The notes under the pieces are model-generated. The model searched no databases and was not told the DNA's origin. It worked only from the letters and a program-made list of their open reading frames with translations. Of a stretch of 7,039 nucleotides of DNA, positions 5,470 through 7,039 are shown piece by piece. Position numbers and translations under genes: made by a program. Numbering within the stretch: the stretch's first letter is position 1; each line of letters begins with the position of its first letter. The DNA is taken from NCBI GenBank assembly GCA_035719045.1, contig DASTGO010000092.1, forward strand, positions 1 to 7,039. Reading direction: 5' to 3'. Origin of the DNA: DASTGO01 sp035719045 (GTDB lineage Bacteria > Actinomycetota > Actinomycetes > Actinomycetales > Kineosporiaceae).

Positions 5470-5521
5470 GCGAGGGCCGCGCTGCTGGCGCTCGGGGGGA
5501 CGCCTGCGCGCAGGCCCTCGC
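5470..5521. other. Compound stem-loop in the htrA-HD intergenic region
   Basis: gcgagggcc (5470-5478) pairs with ggccctcgc (5513-5521). Past a single bulged A (5512), gcgc (5479-5482) pairs with gcgc (5508-5511). Inside, ggcg (5487-5490) pairs with cgcc (5501-5504) around a ten-base loop. The result is a 52-base nested structure in the 3' untranslated region of the protease transcript. It could be part of a terminator region or a structured RNA. Confidence 0.5.
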
Positions 5522-5535
5522 GACGGGGCGGCGAT

Positions 5536-5555
5536 GACCGCTCACCCCCGCGGTC
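5536..5555 (-). terminator. Small hairpin just after the htrA-like stop codon
   Basis: gaccgc (5536-5541) and gcggtc (5550-5555) pair around an eight-base loop, six bases downstream of the protease stop (5562-5564, minus strand). It is the first of three hairpins in this gap. It is too weak alone to be sure of termination; it may protect the 3' end or act with the next two. Confidence 0.35.
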
Positions 5556-5561
5556 GGGACG

Positions 5562-7039
5562 TCACTGGCCGTTCGGCCGGGTGCCCAGGGTGACGTCGAT
5601 CTGCTGGGAGGATCCGTTGCGGACCACGGTCAGCGTGACCTTGGTGCCGGGCCGGAACTGACGGATCTGGGCCACCAGCGAGTTCGCCCCGCTGACCGGC
5701 ACGCCGTTGACCGCGATCACCGCGTCGCCGGACTTCAGGCCCGCCTTGTCGGCCGGGGTCCCGGCGGCCACGGACTGCAGGATGGCCGCCTGCCGCTGCG
5801 CACCGTCCACCTTGACCGTGTCCTGGGTGAGGGTGATCCCCAGCCAGGCGTGCTGCGCCTTGCCGCCGCCGATCAGCTGGCTGGCCACGTCCTTGGCCTC
5901 GTTGATCGGGATCGCGAAACCGAGGCCGATGCTGCCGGACTGGCTGCTGCCGAAGGCGGAGCCGAGCGAGGCGATCGACGAGGTGATCCCGATGACCCGG
6001 CCCTGCGCGTCGACCAGGGCGCCGCCGCTGTTGCCCGGGTTGATCGACGCGTCGGTCTGGATCGCGTTGGTGACCACGGCCTCACCGGAGGACTGGCCGC
6101 CGCCGAACGGGGAGCCGCCACCGGAGGCCTGGGTGCTCACCGGCCGGTTGATGGCGCTGACGATGCCTGTGGTCACGGTGTCGGACAGGCCGAGCGGGTT
6201 GCCGGCCGCCATCACCTGGTCGCCCACCTTGACCGCCGCGGAGTCGCCGAGGGTGGCCGGTTTGAGGTTCGACGGGGCGCTGCTGACCTGCAGCACGGCC
6301 AGGTCGGTGGAGGCGTCGGTACCGACGATGGTCGCCTTGTACAGCCGCCCGTCGTGCAGGACCACCATGATCGACCCACCGCCGGAGGCGTCCGCCACGA
6401 CGTGGTTGTTGGTCAGGACGTGACCCTGGGCGTCGAGGATGACCCCCGAGCCCTCGCCGCTGCCGCCCTGGCCACTGACCATGACCGAGACCACGCTCGG
6501 CTCGACGGCATTGGCCACCGCCGGCCAGTCCGGATTGGCGTTGCTGCTGCTGCTGACCGGCGGGTTCACCTGGGCGCCGGCACCCGACTGGGAGAACGTC
6601 GTCGTGCTGCCGCCGGAGGTGGTGCCGTTGTTGCCGGTCGCGGACATCGCCCCGGCGGTGAGCAGGCTGGACAGCACCGCCGCGCCGATGCCGATCGCGG
6701 TGACGCCTCCCCAGCCGGGGCGGCGGGGTTCGCGCTGCCGGGTCGAGGTGGCGCCGGGACCACCGGGCGGCGGGGTCCACGGGCCGCCGGGCGTGGCGTT
6801 CTGCGCGGACCCGCCCGCCGTGCCCTGGGCGGGGTCGGTGGACGGGAGTTGCTGGGTGACGTTGCTGCCCGGGGAGGTCTGCGGGGTGCCGTACGCCTGC
6901 TGTCCGTACGGCTGCCCGTAGCCCTGTCCGGAGTAGGCCGCAGCCGGGTAGCCCTGGCCCGGGTAGGCCTGGCCCGGGTAGGTCTGGGCCGGGTATGTCT
7001 GGCCCGGGTAGGCCTGGCCCGGGTATGTCTGGGCCGGGT
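5562..7039 (-). CDS. HtrA/DegP-like membrane-anchored serine protease with PDZ domain, 5' end outside the window
   Basis: The frame is open from the right edge to the TGA at 5562-5564, giving 491 residues in view; the start lies beyond 7039. In order: a cytoplasmic Gln/Tyr/Pro/Gly-rich tail made of pentapeptide repeats (coded by 6891-7039), a Pro-rich basic stretch (RQREPRRPGW), one membrane helix (GVTAIGIGAAVLSSLLTAGA, coded by about 6642-6707), a Ser/Thr/Asn linker, and a trypsin-like domain with the full triad: His in LTNNHVV (6402-6404), Asp in STDLAVL (6303-6305) and Ser in GNSGG (6027-6029). A PDZ domain follows (about 5580-5846; AGLKSGDAVIAVNG). This is the layout of actinobacterial HtrA/PepD proteins, which degrade or refold damaged proteins outside the membrane. 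An internal GTG at 6675-6677 falls inside the membrane helix and is not a plausible start. Confidence 0.95.
   Translation of the reverse strand, partial: PAQTYPGQAYPGQTYPAQTYPGQAYPGQGYPAAAYSGQGYGQPYGQQAYGTPQTSPGSNVTQQLPSTDPAQGTAGGSAQNATPGGPWTPPPGGPGATSTRQREPRRPGWGGVTAIGIGAAVLSSLLTAGAMSATGNNGTTSGGSTTTFSQSGAGAQVNPPVSSSSNANPDWPAVANAVEPSVVSVMVSGQGGSGEGSGVILDAQGHVLTNNHVVADASGGGSIMVVLHDGRLYKATIVGTDASTDLAVLQVSSAPSNLKPATLGDSAAVKVGDQVMAAGNPLGLSDTVTTGIVSAINRPVSTQASGGGSPFGGGQSSGEAVVTNAIQTDASINPGNSGGALVDAQGRVIGITSSIASLGSAFGSSQSGSIGLGFAIPINEAKDVASQLIGGGKAQHAWLGITLTQDTVKVDGAQRQAAILQSVAAGTPADKAGLKSGDAVIAVNGVPVSGANSLVAQIRQFRPGTKVTLTVVRNGSSQQIDVTLGTRPNGQ
6948..7039. repeat. 15-bp tandem repeats coding the Gln-Tyr-Pro tail of the HtrA-like protein
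   Basis: Six units of the form gtaNNNctgNNccgg start at 6948, 6963, 6978, 6993, 7008 and 7023 and continue off the right edge; NNN is mostly ggc or tgt. On the minus strand each codes for a Y-P-(G/A)-Q-(A/T) pentapeptide. More diverged copies follow towards 6891 (YSGQGYGQPYGQQAYG). All units preserve the frame. Confidence 0.93.

Noticed and set aside
1..7039. tRNA, rRNA, insertion sequence or integration site
   Set aside because: No cloverleaf with a CCA-type end, no transposase motif and no terminal inverted repeats with target duplications were seen.

Overview
This is very GC-rich DNA (well over half G+C by eye, with G or C at most third codon positions). Codon usage, GTG/TTG starts, a WXG100 protein, a HelD-type RNA-polymerase helicase and a DUF4031 protein all point to the Actinomycetota. 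The mix resembles Nakamurella, Geodermatophilus or Frankia relatives more than Streptomyces, but the genus is a guess.

Layout, left to right. The minus strand at the left edge carries only the first 47 codons of a gene whose N-terminus looks like the head of a type VII-secreted (CpnT-like / polymorphic toxin) protein (1-141). About 320 bases without a confident gene follow. Next is a minus-strand HelD/HelR-like UvrD-family helicase (459-2792 or 2816), which shares a divergent intergenic region with a small plus-strand gene of unknown function (2961-3185). A strong bidirectional hairpin terminator (3214-3248) separates that gene from a convergent solo WXG100 (ESAT-6-like) gene on the minus strand (3292-3582). 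A roughly 230-base divergent region holding a possible 18-codon leader ORF leads to a plus-strand DUF4031 protein with a Nudix-like tail (3816-4637). It converges on a minus-strand HD-superfamily phosphohydrolase of the COG4339 type (4683-5336). Beyond a 225-base gap with three successive hairpins is the C-terminal part and most of an HtrA-like membrane-anchored serine protease with a PDZ domain (5562 to beyond 7039). Its N-terminal cytoplasmic tail is a pentapeptide repeat running off the right edge.

How the genes work together: this is mostly a run of single-gene transcription units, not one operon. Two minus-strand genes (the left-edge protein and the WXG100 protein) are likely clients of an ESX/type VII secretion system encoded elsewhere. 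HtrA is a cell-envelope quality-control protease, HelD rescues or recycles RNA polymerase, and the HD and DUF4031 proteins are probable housekeeping enzymes of unknown substrate. I see no convincing new multi-gene system. The least-explained items are the divergent HelD/small-ORF region with its dyads and a perfect 10+10 palindrome just inside the small gene, the degenerate Nudix fusion, and the hairpin cluster after htrA.
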